Below, piece after piece: positions 38,760 to 49,033 of a stretch of 64,000 nucleotides of DNA. The stretch is from Thermococcus gorgonarius (GTDB lineage Archaea; Methanobacteriota_B; Thermococci; Thermococcales; Thermococcaceae), in contig NZ_CP014855.1 of NCBI RefSeq assembly GCF_002214385.1, forward strand, positions 744,001 to 808,000, read 5' to 3'. The notes under the pieces were generated by a model, which was given only the letters and a program-made list of their open reading frames with translations, was not told the DNA's origin and did no database searches. A program made the position numbers and the translations under genes. Position 1 is the stretch's first letter, and every line of letters begins with the position of its first letter.

Positions 38760-39098
38760 TCACTCCTCAAGCTCTTCAATCTCCTCAAGTATTTCCTCGA
38801 ACTTCTTGAAGTCCTCAGTCTGTGCCAACAGTGTTATAAAGTCGTCTATCTCCTTCTTTTCGAGGAAAGCCCCTGCTAGGAGCCTACCGGTGTAGCGGTT
38901 GTTCTTTATCTCCCAGAACATGTAGAACTCCGGGAAGTTCTCCTTTATCTTCCTGTAGGCAACCCCATACTTAGAATCCTTCAGAGGGTTCTGCTCGAGG
39001 TAGAAGTGCCCCGGCTCAAGCTCTATCATGTGGAGGATCGCTCCCCTCTTGGTCTTCACGAGCTTAACCTTAACGTCCCACTCCTTCAGAACCTTCAT
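38760..39098 (-). CDS. Conserved hypothetical protein
   Basis: A 112-residue protein with a mixed fold (VKVKLVKTKRGAILHMIEL, then YGVAYRKIKENFPEFYMFW) and a charged C-terminal helix rich in glutamate. Recognisably a Thermococcales-only protein without assigned function. The ATG at 39098 has TGGTGGTT 4 nt upstream. A second GCGATGA-N15-CTGA pattern lies close by downstream of its stop at 38704-38729, on the opposite strand. Confidence 0.72.
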   Translation of the reverse strand: MKVLKEWDVKVKLVKTKRGAILHMIELEPGHFYLEQNPLKDSKYGVAYRKIKENFPEFYMFWEIKNNRYTGRLLAGAFLEKKEIDDFITLLAQTEDFKKFEEILEEIEELEE

Positions 39099-39143
39099 GA
39101 AAACCACCAAGAAGAATAGGAAAAAGGACTACTTAACCTTTCC

Positions 39144-39548
39144 TCAGAGGCTTTCGAGGTACTTGGCGTAAGTCTCGGCATCCATGAGCTCCTTTAGTTC
39201 TTCCTCGAGGTTGCTGGGTTTAATCTTGGCAATCCAGTTCTCGTAGGGGTCCTCGTTGAGAAGCTCGGGGCTGTCTTCAAGGGCTTCGTTTACCTCAATG
39301 ACTTCACCGCTGACCGGGGCGTAGACCTCGCTGACGGCCTTAACGCTCTCGAGCTCGCAGAGGACGTCGCCCTTGCTTACCTCTTTCCCAACCTCCGGAA
39401 GCTCGACGTAGGCCAAATCGCCGAGCTCCTTCTGGGCGTAGTCGCTTATTCCGACGAGAACAGTTCCATCCTCAAGAACTTGGGCCCATTCGTGGTCCTT
39501 GGTGTAATAAAGGCCCTCCTTGACCTTGTATTCGCCAACCTCGATCAT
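39144..39548 (-). CDS. gcvH: Glycine cleavage system H protein
   Basis: A 134-residue lipoyl carrier of the glycine cleavage system, which carries the aminomethyl group from the P protein to the T protein. The lipoyl-lysine motif is CELESVKAVSEVYAPVSGEV near 66. The ATG at 39548 has GGTGAT seven bases upstream. Partners P and T are not in this window. Confidence 0.94.
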   Translation of the reverse strand: MIEVGEYKVKEGLYYTKDHEWAQVLEDGTVLVGISDYAQKELGDLAYVELPEVGKEVSKGDVLCELESVKAVSEVYAPVSGEVIEVNEALEDSPELLNEDPYENWIAKIKPSNLEEELKELMDAETYAKYLESL

Positions 39549-39581
39549 GAGCATCACCGGAGTCTCTTTGTTTCCGACAAT

Positions 39582-41050
<1,469 letters not shown>

Positions 41051-41117
41051 CTTCTCTCCCCCAAGAAATAGTGATTTCCAGAGTTTTTATAGTTTGTGAA
41101 GGAAAATAGAAAAAGGG

Positions 41118-41486
41118 TCATTCAACCGGTCTGTACTCATCAACCAGTTTTACTATCTCCTCGGCCTCCTCCGGGCTGGGCATGTACTCTTCCTTGGCGA
41201 ATATCACACGTACGTCGAAGTAATCCTCTGGAAGCAGATCGACTATCTTTGCAGCAAGCCTCTCGTCGATCCAGTCGAAGAGACCCATTAGCTTCTCCTT
41301 GAGCTCCCTGGCCTGCTCCGGATTAAGCTTTGCAAAGCGCTCTGCATGTTCGAGACTAACCCTGGATTCGTAGGGCATGGATTCCTCGGATCCTTTCTCC
41401 ATCCCCTCAGCGTGTCGTCTTTCCAGTATCTCCTTGGCTTCTGCGAGCGTTATGTAGTGCTCTTCCAGCTTTTTCCTGCCTATCAT
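41118..41486 (-). CDS. rpoF: RNA polymerase subunit Rpo4 (RpoF)
   Basis: A 122-residue Rpb4/RpoF homologue, which forms the stalk of archaeal RNA polymerase with RpoE. MIGRKKLEEHYITLAEAKEI start and the helical C-terminal half with KLMGLFDWIDERLAAKI are typical. A GGGATGAGGG site precedes the ATG; the rpl21e stop is 3 bp away, so co-translation is likely. Confidence 0.92.
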   Translation of the reverse strand: MIGRKKLEEHYITLAEAKEILERRHAEGMEKGSEESMPYESRVSLEHAERFAKLNPEQARELKEKLMGLFDWIDERLAAKIVDLLPEDYFDVRVIFAKEEYMPSPEEAEEIVKLVDEYRPVE

Positions 41487-41489
41487 CCC

Positions 41490-41786
41490 TCATCCCTTCT
41501 GGGGCCTGAGGTGGACCGGGTGAATGAAGAAGGTCTTGACCTTCCCGCCGTCGGTTATCTGGACGATATAGGCATCTCCGCGCTTTCCGACGACGGTCCC
41601 GGTCCTGCCGTGGAACCTCGGGTCGGGCATACCCTTGTGGTAGCTGGGCTCTATGACGATGTGAACCTTCTGCCCGACCTCAAACTCCTGGAGGAACCTG
41701 GTGAGCGGAGGAAGGCCCCTCCTCCGGGGGTGCTTGCTGAGCTTCCCCCTCGTCTTTTTCCTGAAGCTGTGTGCCTTCTTAACCAT
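41490..41786 (-). CDS. rpl21e: Large-subunit ribosomal protein L21e
   Basis: A 98-residue ribosomal protein of the archaeal/eukaryotic L21e type, with the basic start [16 protein letters not shown] and [16 protein letters not shown] near 62. The ATG at 41786 has GAGGTGGTTGAT upstream; an earlier GTG at 41795 lies inside that site. It heads the operon and is preceded by a leader of about 110 nt with hairpins. Confidence 0.95.
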   Translation of the reverse strand: MVKKAHSFRKKTRGKLSKHPRRRGLPPLTRFLQEFEVGQKVHIVIEPSYHKGMPDPRFHGRTGTVVGKRGDAYIVQITDGGKVKTFFIHPVHLRPQKG

Positions 41787-41897
41787 ATCAACCACCTCGC
41801 AGGGGTTTTAGCACCCATTTAGAGCTCGAAACCGGATCGAGAATCCCGGGCAATCTCTTTTCGCCCAGTTTACCAACTAACCCTGCCCGGGATCAGT
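41787..41897 (-). promoter_or_regulatory. Structured 5' leader of the L21e operon
   Basis: A minus-strand TATA box (TTTATAAA, about 41918-41925) places the message start near 41895, over 100 nt ahead of the L21e ATG. The leader begins with a perfect 10-bp stem, TGCCCGGGAT with ATCCCGGGCA on the other side (forward 41843-41852 and 41884-41893), closing a 31-nt loop that contains a small AGTT-GGTA-AACT hairpin. A second stem CTCGA/TCGAG and a GGGT/ACCC pair follow before the ribosome site. Most Thermococcus leaders are short, so regulation of this operon by a ribosomal protein is likely. It could be a separate small RNA instead. Confidence 0.5.
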
Positions 41898-41917
41898 AAG
41901 TCCCTCCGGTATAGCGT

Positions 41918-43441
41918 TTATAAATTTTTCACCGAGGCCAAGACTAAGGGTGTAAACAGCGCAACTAGCACAACCACTCCGGGTCCGCAGATTTTCTCCT
42001 CGTGCTTATCCTTTAGGGTCTCAACGGCCAGAAATGGGGGCATCCCGGCTTTCTCCACCTTCAGAGGTAAGTCCGCCGTGGTAAAGGCAACAACTCTCGA
42101 TTCAAACTCTCCATCATGGACAAGGGTAACACCAGCGAGGTTCGTGGTAACTTCGATTGGATAGGCTTTAAGACTTCCCTGGGGACTCTTCCCGAATTCA
42201 GAGATAAGGACAATGTCCCTAAACCTGACGAAACTCCCGTTCGTGTAGCTCAGACTCCAGAGCGCAATGAAGGAATCGCCATTAATGGCCAGCCCCTTGG
42301 GGTTCATGAACACTCCAAACTTGGTGGTGTTTTCAACGGCCGCAAACTTGGTCAGGACGTTTCCCATGCCGTCCGTCTTTATGACTGCATAAACCCTGTT
42401 GAGCCCATCGCAGGTTAGATTGAACTCCCTTGAGACTGCCGGCTGGAAAAACAGATAACCCCTGGAGAAGACGAGCGAGTCCGATGGCTCCGTTGAGTAA
42501 GTGGCGACGCTCACTAAAGACGCATTCTCTTCCCTTGGCCTGCGGCACGTCCCTTTCGGGGTGAGCGTGTAGAGCCTTGACCAGAGCACTTCCCCGTTGA
42601 GGATCATCCCCAGAACGGTACCGTTCGAGGAACCACCGAGGAAGTAGAGGGTTTTTCCAGCGCTTGTTGCGGATTTAACGAAGAAATTCTTTAGGCGGGA
42701 ATTCTTTAGGCGGGTCTGGAATCGGAAGGCATCTTTTATCTCACCATTCTGCCCAAGGTTCAGGTAGTAGTATTCTCCATGATTATCGTGGAGTATCAGG
42801 TAGTAACCATCTTCGAGTTTTCCAGCAGCGGCGCTGTAGAGCTCCCTTGGACCGTGGATGAGCCAGTACTGCCTCGCCCATAGAACCCGTCCATTCCCAT
42901 CGAGGACAATGAGCAGAGGCCTCGAGGAGTATGTTCCCGAGGAGTAATACTCCACGTGGGTCGCTATTATGGTCTCGTTTCCTGCCATGCTAACGTCATC
43001 GACGAACGTTATCCACCCCGAGCCGATGTCCAGGTTATAGTCCTTCGACCACAGCAGTTCTCCATCATGGTCAAGTCTAATCACCCACAGGTCAGTGGGG
43101 TTTCCGAAGTCGCTTCTTCCGACCAGTACAACCGAGCCGTTGGCGATCGCGTACTGTATCTCCGGAGACGGATAAAAGGAAGCCCCTCTAGCACTCTTTA
43201 CCCAGCGGAGAGAGCCGTTTTCTCCGATGTCAAGAACCAGGGCCCCAGGGGACGGCGGCTTTCCATTGGAAGTGACGTTGAAGGGTGTCACGATGATAAA
43301 TCCTTCTCTCCCATCTGTTCCAATGCCAGCGATAACCCAGGGATAAGTGACAGTCCCGTTGTCCGGCACTCGTAGAACGATTGATGCACCTGCAAGTTCC
43401 GAGAGCATTAAAACCACAAGGAAGGGCAGGAGTTTCCTCAC
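41918..43441 (-). CDS. Secreted CGP-CTERM surface protein
   Basis: A 507-residue protein with a signal peptide (LPFLVVLMLSELAGASIV), several beta-propeller-like repeats of the type LDGNGRVLWARQYW and LGQNGEIKDAFRF, and a C-terminal CGPG followed by a hydrophobic helix. That tail is the CGP-CTERM sorting signal of Thermococcales, where the cysteine is probably lipid-linked. The protein should be on the cell surface. Ligand unknown. A 15-bp tandem duplication (42685-42714) repeats RLKNS inside the coding region. Confidence 0.8.
   Translation of the reverse strand: MRKLLPFLVVLMLSELAGASIVLRVPDNGTVTYPWVIAGIGTDGREGFIIVTPFNVTSNGKPPSPGALVLDIGENGSLRWVKSARGASFYPSPEIQYAIANGSVVLVGRSDFGNPTDLWVIRLDHDGELLWSKDYNLDIGSGWITFVDDVSMAGNETIIATHVEYYSSGTYSSRPLLIVLDGNGRVLWARQYWLIHGPRELYSAAAGKLEDGYYLILHDNHGEYYYLNLGQNGEIKDAFRFQTRLKNSRLKNFFVKSATSAGKTLYFLGGSSNGTVLGMILNGEVLWSRLYTLTPKGTCRRPREENASLVSVATYSTEPSDSLVFSRGYLFFQPAVSREFNLTCDGLNRVYAVIKTDGMGNVLTKFAAVENTTKFGVFMNPKGLAINGDSFIALWSLSYTNGSFVRFRDIVLISEFGKSPQGSLKAYPIEVTTNLAGVTLVHDGEFESRVVAFTTADLPLKVEKAGMPPFLAVETLKDKHEEKICGPGVVVLVALFTPLVLASVKNL
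42685..42714 (-). repeat. 15-bp tandem duplication inside the surface protein gene
   Basis: The 15-bp unit AATTCTTTAGGCGGG occurs twice in direct succession (42685-42699 and 42700-42714). It keeps the frame and duplicates the residues SRLKN on the protein level. It looks like a replication-slip event of recent origin. Confidence 0.75.
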
Positions 43442-43523
43442 TCACATCACCGTATTTTAAACGGTTAGAAATATTAAAAGCTTTTTGATGGTTAGTATTA
43501 CTCATTTTGTCTGAAATTTTTCT

Positions 43524-44684
43524 TTACTCATCTAGTATGTTCAGAACATCAAGTCTCTCGCACCAGGCGGATTTTCCGAGCAGATCGCTCACGCTGGGCT
43601 TGGTTCTGCCTTTATCCCCTGAGATGAGTTCCTTGATGTAAAGGCCCCCATCGGTCACGAGGTGGAGTTCAAAGTGTGTATCGTCAATCCACCTGGCTTG
43701 AGCTTCGTAAACTTTTTTCACCCTTACTTTATCGGCTCTGGCCTTTCTAACGCGCCATGGTGTTCTCTGGTGAATTTCCAGGCCCCTAAGCTTTCTGGCA
43801 ACTTCTTCTGCCTCCTCAGGGGTTACTCCGTCCTTTACAAAAACCAGCGCGAGATATTCCTTCCTGTGGTTCTTCGTGAGAACCTCCTCGGCCTCTTTTG
43901 CCGAGACGAAGCTGAGGTCTAAAACCTCCACTTTGCCGCTCGCGTTTATTTCCCCTGCTATTTTGTTCAGATCCACCTTTCTCCTCTTCGGCCTTTTGAC
44001 TTCAACTATGAAAGGCCTGCCGTTGCCAAGCATGCGAACATCAACGTCCTCCCTTCCGGCCCCTTTAAAGATGCACTTTCCATCGAAAGCCCTTGATACC
44101 ACGCGGCAGATTATCGAGGCAACGCTGTCCTCGAATTCCGGAAGGGGCGTCTGAGGAATACCGCGGACGAGCTTTCTGTAGCGGCCGTAGATGTAGATGG
44201 GATTTATCTGGAGTTCGATTGCTCCCGAGTATGGCTCAACTATAAAGACAACGTCCGGGTTTCTGGAGGTATCTTTGCCCGTCTCAACACCGAAGGCTTT
44301 TCCCAGTTCTCGGTTGAATTCGCGGTTTATAGGTTCTCCCGTCTCTATTCCAAACTCCTCCCAAAGGGCTTCCTCTTTTCTCCTTACCTCTTCCGGGAAA
44401 CGGGAGCCGACGAGAAAGGTATCGAACTCAATTCCTTCGGAGGCTTTCTTCATTTTCTCAACGAGCTCGGGAATCCTGTCAAAGACGTTGCCACAGAGCT
44501 CGCATTCCTCTGGCTCACCGATGGGGGACAACCCTTTTCTGGAACGCTCCATGTTGAGAACGAACCTTATAGCTTTTCCCCGTTCCTCGTTGGTTCCCTT
44601 CCCGAGCTTTGCAAAGAGCCTTCCAAGGCAGTGGTTGCACAGTTTATGTTTCTCTAAGACCTCACTGGCCGTTTCAACGATCAT
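43524..44684 (-). CDS. pus10: tRNA pseudouridine synthase Pus10
   Basis: A 386-residue Pus10, which makes pseudouridine 54 and 55 in archaeal tRNA. N-terminal zinc-type cysteines CNHCLGRLF near 17 and CELCG near 61 form the THUMP-associated region. The catalytic region includes VRMLGNGRPFIVEVKRPKR near 217, and the C-terminal HLVTDGGLYIKELISGDKGR. It is next to a zinc-ribbon HTH protein on the opposite strand. Confidence 0.92.
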   Translation of the reverse strand: MIVETASEVLEKHKLCNHCLGRLFAKLGKGTNEERGKAIRFVLNMERSRKGLSPIGEPEECELCGNVFDRIPELVEKMKKASEGIEFDTFLVGSRFPEEVRRKEEALWEEFGIETGEPINREFNRELGKAFGVETGKDTSRNPDVVFIVEPYSGAIELQINPIYIYGRYRKLVRGIPQTPLPEFEDSVASIICRVVSRAFDGKCIFKGAGREDVDVRMLGNGRPFIVEVKRPKRRKVDLNKIAGEINASGKVEVLDLSFVSAKEAEEVLTKNHRKEYLALVFVKDGVTPEEAEEVARKLRGLEIHQRTPWRVRKARADKVRVKKVYEAQARWIDDTHFELHLVTDGGLYIKELISGDKGRTKPSVSDLLGKSAWCERLDVLNILDE

Positions 44685-44728
44685 GGTCTCACCCTAAGGT
44701 TTTTATCTTGCCCCTTGAACTTTCTCTG

Positions 44729-45022
44729 ATGGCGACTCGGAGGCAGCGCATAATAAGTCTTTTGGAGGAGAGGGATTATTCCCCCAGCGAGCTTGCAAGG
44801 CTACTTGATCTCAGGGGAAAAGGGGCAACTAAGGCAGTCCTTGAAGATCTGAAGGCAATCCAAAGAATACTTAAGAGGGAAGGAAAGGTTCTCCTTATAA
44901 AGCCCGCAGAGTGCAAAAATTGCGGCTTCGTGTTCAAGCCCGAGATAAAGATACCCACCAAGTGCCCCAGGTGTAAGTCGGAATGGATAGAAGAGCCAAG
45001 GTTTAAGATAGAGAAAAAGTAA
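44729..45022 (+). CDS. HTH protein with zinc ribbon (COG3357-type)
   Basis: A 97-residue archaeal regulator: winged helix in the N-terminal half (RQRIISLLEERDYSPSELARL), a zinc ribbon CKNCGFVFKP and CPRCKSEW in the C-terminal half. Target unknown. The TATA-like GGTTTTTATC (44698-44707) is centred about 27 bp before the ATG, and there is no ribosome site, so the message is predicted leaderless. An upstream extension back to 44609 lacks homology. Confidence 0.82.
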   Translation: MATRRQRIISLLEERDYSPSELARLLDLRGKGATKAVLEDLKAIQRILKREGKVLLIKPAECKNCGFVFKPEIKIPTKCPRCKSEWIEEPRFKIEKK

Positions 45023-45232
45023 TCACTCCTCCTTTGCTTTGACCAGTATTATATCTCCTATAGCGAGAACGCGTTCATAGGGGATTCCTACTTTCTCTCC
45101 GGGGAGCGCGAGAGCAATTACTCTGCCCCTTCCCTCGTCTATTTCGATTAGAACCTCATCGACGTATCCAACATAGTTCCCCCTTGTGTTGTATATCTGT
45201 TTTCCGTAAATCTTCGAGAGCCTCATGACCAT
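45023..45232 (-). CDS. PRC-barrel domain protein
   Basis: A 69-residue PRC-barrel protein (RLSKIYGKQIYNTRGNYVGY, then RVIALALPGEKVGIPYERV). PRC barrels occur in RNA processing and in cell-division proteins of archaea. The ATG at 45232 has the perfect site GGAGGTGATC. Convergent with the zinc-ribbon gene. Confidence 0.87.
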   Translation of the reverse strand: MVMRLSKIYGKQIYNTRGNYVGYVDEVLIEIDEGRGRVIALALPGEKVGIPYERVLAIGDIILVKAKEE

Positions 45233-45266
45233 TTTGATCACCTCCTAATTTTTCTCCTTGGATTAT

Positions 45267-45809
45267 TTAAGGTTTAAGGTTAGGTTTAATGTTACTGACT
45301 TTAACGTGGAGCAGATACAAGACAACCGCAATAGTAAGGGCACTAAAAGCACCGATAAGCGCAATAAAGGGGATCATAAATCCTGCTTCGAGCGTGAGCA
45401 TTCCAGAGGCACCTGCCAGCCCAAGTACTGTAATCATTCCGCCGGGGTAATCAACGACAACGAGTACCGCATCGAGTAGCGAGACCGGTTTGAACACATA
45501 GAGTGGAACAAGCGACACCGCCATGAAGGCAAAGGCCAGTGTAGTCACGCGATCTACCCCTAACAAACTGGTCAAAACGATTGCAAACGAAGTTCCGAGA
45601 CCCGACAGATAGGAAATTGACGATGAGACGAAGTTTTTCTTAATTAAGATGAAAACCGCGCCACCGGCAACGCTCCCAGCTATAAGCACCGTCACTGAAA
45701 ACCAGGGGGAAATGCTTATCGGAAAGAATGCTATCACGAATAAAAACGCCAGAAATCCTCCAACTCCCGCTCCTGTGAGGAACTTGAATCCCAACTCTCT
45801 CCCTTCCAT
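45267..45809 (-). CDS. Membrane protein, unknown
   Basis: A 180-residue hydrophobic protein with about six membrane segments (for example VGGFLAFLFVIAFFPI near 16, VTVLIAGSVAGGAVFILI near 39, MIPFIALIGAFSALTIAV near 144). No recognisable transporter motif. It follows rbkR on the same strand after 10 bp, raising the possibility of a riboflavin- or flavin-related transporter; this is weak context evidence. Confidence 0.7.
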   Translation of the reverse strand: MEGRELGFKFLTGAGVGGFLAFLFVIAFFPISISPWFSVTVLIAGSVAGGAVFILIKKNFVSSSISYLSGLGTSFAIVLTSLLGVDRVTTLAFAFMAVSLVPLYVFKPVSLLDAVLVVVDYPGGMITVLGLAGASGMLTLEAGFMIPFIALIGAFSALTIAVVLYLLHVKVSNIKPNLKP

Positions 45810-45819
45810 TCTAATCCCC

Positions 45820-46452
45820 TCAGACTATGGTGATTTTAACTCGGTCTCCATCCTTTAAGCCTAGCTTTTCCCGGATTTTCACGGGCGCAATTATTTCTGC
45901 CACGTTTGCAGGATGAACCGTTCTTGACGGGATAACTATTGCACTCTCCAGTCCATCAATCCGAATGCGATAAGCCTTTACATCGCCAAAGGTTCTGCCG
46001 TTCTTAACAAAGCCGGGTATCAAGACGGGCTTTACTTTGTACAGGGCGTCGAAAACTGTCCTCGGAAACAGGAGCCTAACGTTCAGCGTCCCGGGATAGG
46101 GGTCAAAGCCCAGATACTCCCTGATTCTCTCCCTGTAGATTTGGACGTAGTAAGCCCCCTCCCCGAGGCCAGAGATAACTTCCCCAACGAGAAAACCCCC
46201 GTAGAGGGCTTTTCCCAGGGTATCGTAGAGCTCCTCGAGAAAACTTACGGCCTTCTCGGTTAGCTCAATGTAAGTTCTCCTGCCCCTGACTTTTCGTATT
46301 ATCATTCCCTCATTTTCCAGCCTTTCTAAAACCCTGAAAATTGTCTGGGGTGAAGTGTCGAGTTTTCTGGCCAGTTCTCTGAGAGAGATCGGCTTTTCCT
46401 CACCTATTGCTCCTTCCTCAGCAAGTTTCACAAGCACTATTGTTTTGTCCAT
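45820..46452 (-). CDS. rbkR: Riboflavin kinase with HTH (RbkR)
   Basis: A 210-residue protein fusing an N-terminal winged helix (ISLRELARKLDTSPQTIFRV near 22) to the archaeal CTP-dependent riboflavin kinase (DUF120) domain: GFLVGEVISGLGEGAYYV near 87, GFDPYPGTLNVRL near 116 and PVKIREKLGLKDGDRVKI near 190. It makes FMN and, as known for RbkR, represses or activates riboflavin genes. Riboflavin genes ribBA and ribH lie 4.5-6.2 kb away. The ATG at 46452 overlaps endonuclease V by 35 bp. Confidence 0.88.
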   Translation of the reverse strand: MDKTIVLVKLAEEGAIGEEKPISLRELARKLDTSPQTIFRVLERLENEGMIIRKVRGRRTYIELTEKAVSFLEELYDTLGKALYGGFLVGEVISGLGEGAYYVQIYRERIREYLGFDPYPGTLNVRLLFPRTVFDALYKVKPVLIPGFVKNGRTFGDVKAYRIRIDGLESAIVIPSRTVHPANVAEIIAPVKIREKLGLKDGDRVKITIV

Positions 46453-47005
46453 AGCAGGCACCCTTCGAGAGCTTGTCCGCAAGTTTGAGCGGTTGGGGAT
46501 AACCCTCAGGGCTTAAAGCCTTAACTATTTCCACCGCCGAAGCCAGATCCACAAGGTGTCCAACGCTCACATAGGCCTTTCCGACCTTAACCCAGGAACC
46601 GGGTGGAGAACCCCTGAGGAGTTTTTTCGCGACGCCAATGGTTGGAATATTCAGGACGAGACCGATGTGAGAGGCCAGGCCGTAGCCCCTTGGATGCGCC
46701 TTCCCATGCCCCTCAACGAGGAGCACGCCGGGTTTTTCTCTGCCTATTGCCATTATGGCCGGTTTGGTTTCGCGGAGAAAGAAGAAAGTCGGCACATAGG
46801 GGAAGGTAACTTCAGTCTCAACTATCCTGAACTTCAAAAACCTGCATTCGGGAAAAGAGCATAGCACAAAGGCCGCCCTTGCCTTTCCCCCTTTGTATGA
46901 AACATCGACTCCACCAACGGTTTTCACGGTGCTGATATCAAGGGGCCTCTCAACAACCCTCTTAGCGAGCTTCATCTGGATCTGGGCTATTTTTTCAAAA
47001 TCCAT
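46418..47005 (-). CDS. nfi: Endonuclease V
   Basis: A 195-residue endonuclease V, which cuts near deaminated bases such as inosine. Motifs are VGGVDVSYKGG (about 31-41, acidic metal ligand), VEGHGKAHPRGYGLASHIG (about 97-115) and the GVAKKLL region near 123. The C-terminus is short with a cysteine-containing tail. Part of a minus-strand cluster; overlaps the RbkR and translin-like genes. Confidence 0.9.
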   Translation of the reverse strand: MDFEKIAQIQMKLAKRVVERPLDISTVKTVGGVDVSYKGGKARAAFVLCSFPECRFLKFRIVETEVTFPYVPTFFFLRETKPAIMAIGREKPGVLLVEGHGKAHPRGYGLASHIGLVLNIPTIGVAKKLLRGSPPGSWVKVGKAYVSVGHLVDLASAVEIVKALSPEGYPQPLKLADKLSKGACYGQNNSACETC

Positions 47006-47618
47006 CTTTCAGCGCCGCCTCCAGCTTTTCTTCGAGCTCTTTGTTCAGTTTTGCCCTGGTCAAGTCCTCGAGAGTTCTTTCAAGGACGTGCCTTGCCTGA
47101 TCCTGCTTCGTCCTTATGTTAACCAGCCCCTTGGGGTATTCAAGGGTCATCAGCTCCTCGTACAGCTCTTCCATGAAATGATACACCCCTTCGGCCTCAC
47201 CGATTTCTCCCCTGAGGAGAAGCAGGAGAAAATGCCTCCTGAGTTCGCCTATGAAATCCCCGAGGCCGAGCAGATAGTCCGCCTCCGGAACGCCCAGATC
47301 CCAGGGCGATGGGAACTCCCTTCCTTCCCTATAAGCTAGCAAAAGGGTAGCCTCGACGAACTCCTGATGGGCGCTCTGCACGTAGCCGGAGTAGTAGAGC
47401 ATTGGGTACGGTTTCAGGCTTTCCCTGAGCATTTCCACCAGCTTTTGGGCGTTTTCGAGCCTTTTCCTTGCCGTTTCAAGGTCATCCCTATGAATGGCCT
47501 TAACTGCGTCTCCGCTGAGCCTCACTACCTCCCGCGTGATCCTCAGCGCCTCTTCCCTGGCGGCATCTGCCTCGTCTAAAGCTCTTTTTATGCCCTCAAC
47601 AATTTCTCTCAGCTCCAT
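46995..47618 (-). CDS. Translin-family protein
   Basis: A 207-residue all-helical protein of the translin family, which bind single-stranded RNA or DNA in ring-shaped oligomers and in eukaryotes act with nuclease TRAX. Recognisable are the pair AREEALRITREVVRLSGDAV near 24 and PEADYLLGLGDFIGELRRH near 121. Function in archaea is unknown. The ATG at 47618 has GAGGGGGG upstream; overlaps endonuclease V by 11 bp. Confidence 0.78.
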   Translation of the reverse strand: MELREIVEGIKRALDEADAAREEALRITREVVRLSGDAVKAIHRDDLETARKRLENAQKLVEMLRESLKPYPMLYYSGYVQSAHQEFVEATLLLAYREGREFPSPWDLGVPEADYLLGLGDFIGELRRHFLLLLLRGEIGEAEGVYHFMEELYEELMTLEYPKGLVNIRTKQDQARHVLERTLEDLTRAKLNKELEEKLEAALKDGF

Positions 47619-47702
47619 CAAACCCCCCTCGATAATTATGTCCAAACACCTTAAAAGTCAATTCACAAGCGTTTTATAGTTTACAACAAACTGGGGCAGG
47701 GG

Positions 47703-49028
47703 ATGGGAATGAGTAGGAAAATCGAGGAGTTCATGAAAAAGCACGGTCTTGAGGTTGGAGACCTAATCAGGGTTATCAAGAGAGATGGAGACGAGCTTTT
47801 GACCTTTGAGGGCCTTGTAATGCCGCCCTACGAGCTCTCGCCGGGCGAAACGCTGACCATAAAGCTCGACAACGGCTACAACATCGGAATCCTTATAGAT
47901 GCAATCGAGAGGGTCGAAGTTCTTGAGAATGCCGCTGAAAAGCCGAAGATGACTTTCCAGGAAGTCCTCCCGAGGAAGGAGGGCCTCCCGAACGTTACCA
48001 TTCTTGGAACCGGTGGAACGATAGCGAGCAGGATAGACTACAAGACTGGGGCAGTTCACCCGGCCTTCACGGCCGAAGAGCTCGCCAAGGCCGTCCCGGA
48101 GATATTTGAGATGGCCAACGTGACGCCAAAGCTCATCATGAACATCCTCAGCGAGGACATGAAGCCCGAATACTGGAAGAGGATAGCCCACGAGGTGGCA
48201 AAGGCCCTCAACTCCGGCGAGGATGGTGTTATCATCGCACACGGAACGGATACAATGGGCTACACCGCCTCGGCCCTGAGCTTCATGCTCAGGAACCTTA
48301 CCAAGCCCGTCGTTTTGGTCGGCGCCCAGAGGAGCTCAGACAGGCCGAGCAGTGATTCTGCCATGAACCTCACCTGCGCCGTCAAAATGGCCACCAGCGA
48401 CGTTGCGGAAGTGATGGTGGTTATGCACGGAGAAACGAGCGACACCTACTGTTTAGCGCACCGCGGGACCAAGGTCAGGAAGATGCACACGAGCAGGAGA
48501 GATGCCTTCAGGAGCATAAACGACATCCCGATAGCCAAGGTCTGGAAGGACAGAATAGAGCTCCTCAGGGACGACTACAGGAGGAGAAGTGAAGGCGAGG
48601 TAGAGGTTGATGACAGGATAGAGGAGAAGGTCGCAATACTCAAGATTTACCCGGGAATAAGCGGCGAGATACTCGACTTCCTGGTCGACAAGGGCTACAG
48701 GGGGGTAGTCATAGAGGGAACTGGCCTCGGCCACGTTCCTCAGGATTTCATACCGCACGTGGAGAGGGCCGTTGAAGAGGGAGTCGCCGTATGTGTCACC
48801 AGCCAGTGCCTCTACGGGAGGGTGAACCTCAACGTCTACTCCAACGGCAGGAAGCTCCTCAAGGCCGGAGCGATACCCTGTGAGGACATGCTTCCGGAAA
48901 CTGCCTACGTCAAGCTGATGTGGGTTCTCGGCCACACGGACGACCTCGAAGAGGTCAGGAAGATGATGCTGACCAACTACGCCGGCGAGATAACACCCTA
49001 CACGAGGTTTGACACCTTCCTGAGGTGA
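47703..49028 (+). CDS. gatD: Glu-tRNA(Gln) amidotransferase subunit GatD
   Basis: A 441-residue asparaginase-like subunit that releases ammonia from glutamine for converting Glu-tRNA(Gln) to Gln-tRNA(Gln). An N-terminal beta-barrel of about 90 residues precedes the asparaginase fold: [11 protein letters not shown] near 100, [13 protein letters not shown] near 180 and [14 protein letters not shown]. Starts at 47703 and 47709 are both possible. The stop overlaps the upstream codons of gatE. Confidence 0.95.
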   Translation: MGMSRKIEEFMKKHGLEVGDLIRVIKRDGDELLTFEGLVMPPYELSPGETLTIKLDNGYNIGILIDAIERVEVLENAAEKPKMTFQEVLPRKEGLPNVTILGTGGTIASRIDYKTGAVHPAFTAEELAKAVPEIFEMANVTPKLIMNILSEDMKPEYWKRIAHEVAKALNSGEDGVIIAHGTDTMGYTASALSFMLRNLTKPVVLVGAQRSSDRPSSDSAMNLTCAVKMATSDVAEVMVVMHGETSDTYCLAHRGTKVRKMHTSRRDAFRSINDIPIAKVWKDRIELLRDDYRRRSEGEVEVDDRIEEKVAILKIYPGISGEILDFLVDKGYRGVVIEGTGLGHVPQDFIPHVERAVEEGVAVCVTSQCLYGRVNLNVYSNGRKLLKAGAIPCEDMLPETAYVKLMWVLGHTDDLEEVRKMMLTNYAGEITPYTRFDTFLR

Positions 49029-49033
49029 TGAGG

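Noticed and set aside
41787-41897. The L21e leader as a tRNA gene
   Set aside because: It has a TTAGTTGGTAAAC-like D-loop resemblance and a strong stem, but the stem is 10 bp with a 31-nt loop and there is no anticodon arm or T-arm in the right place.
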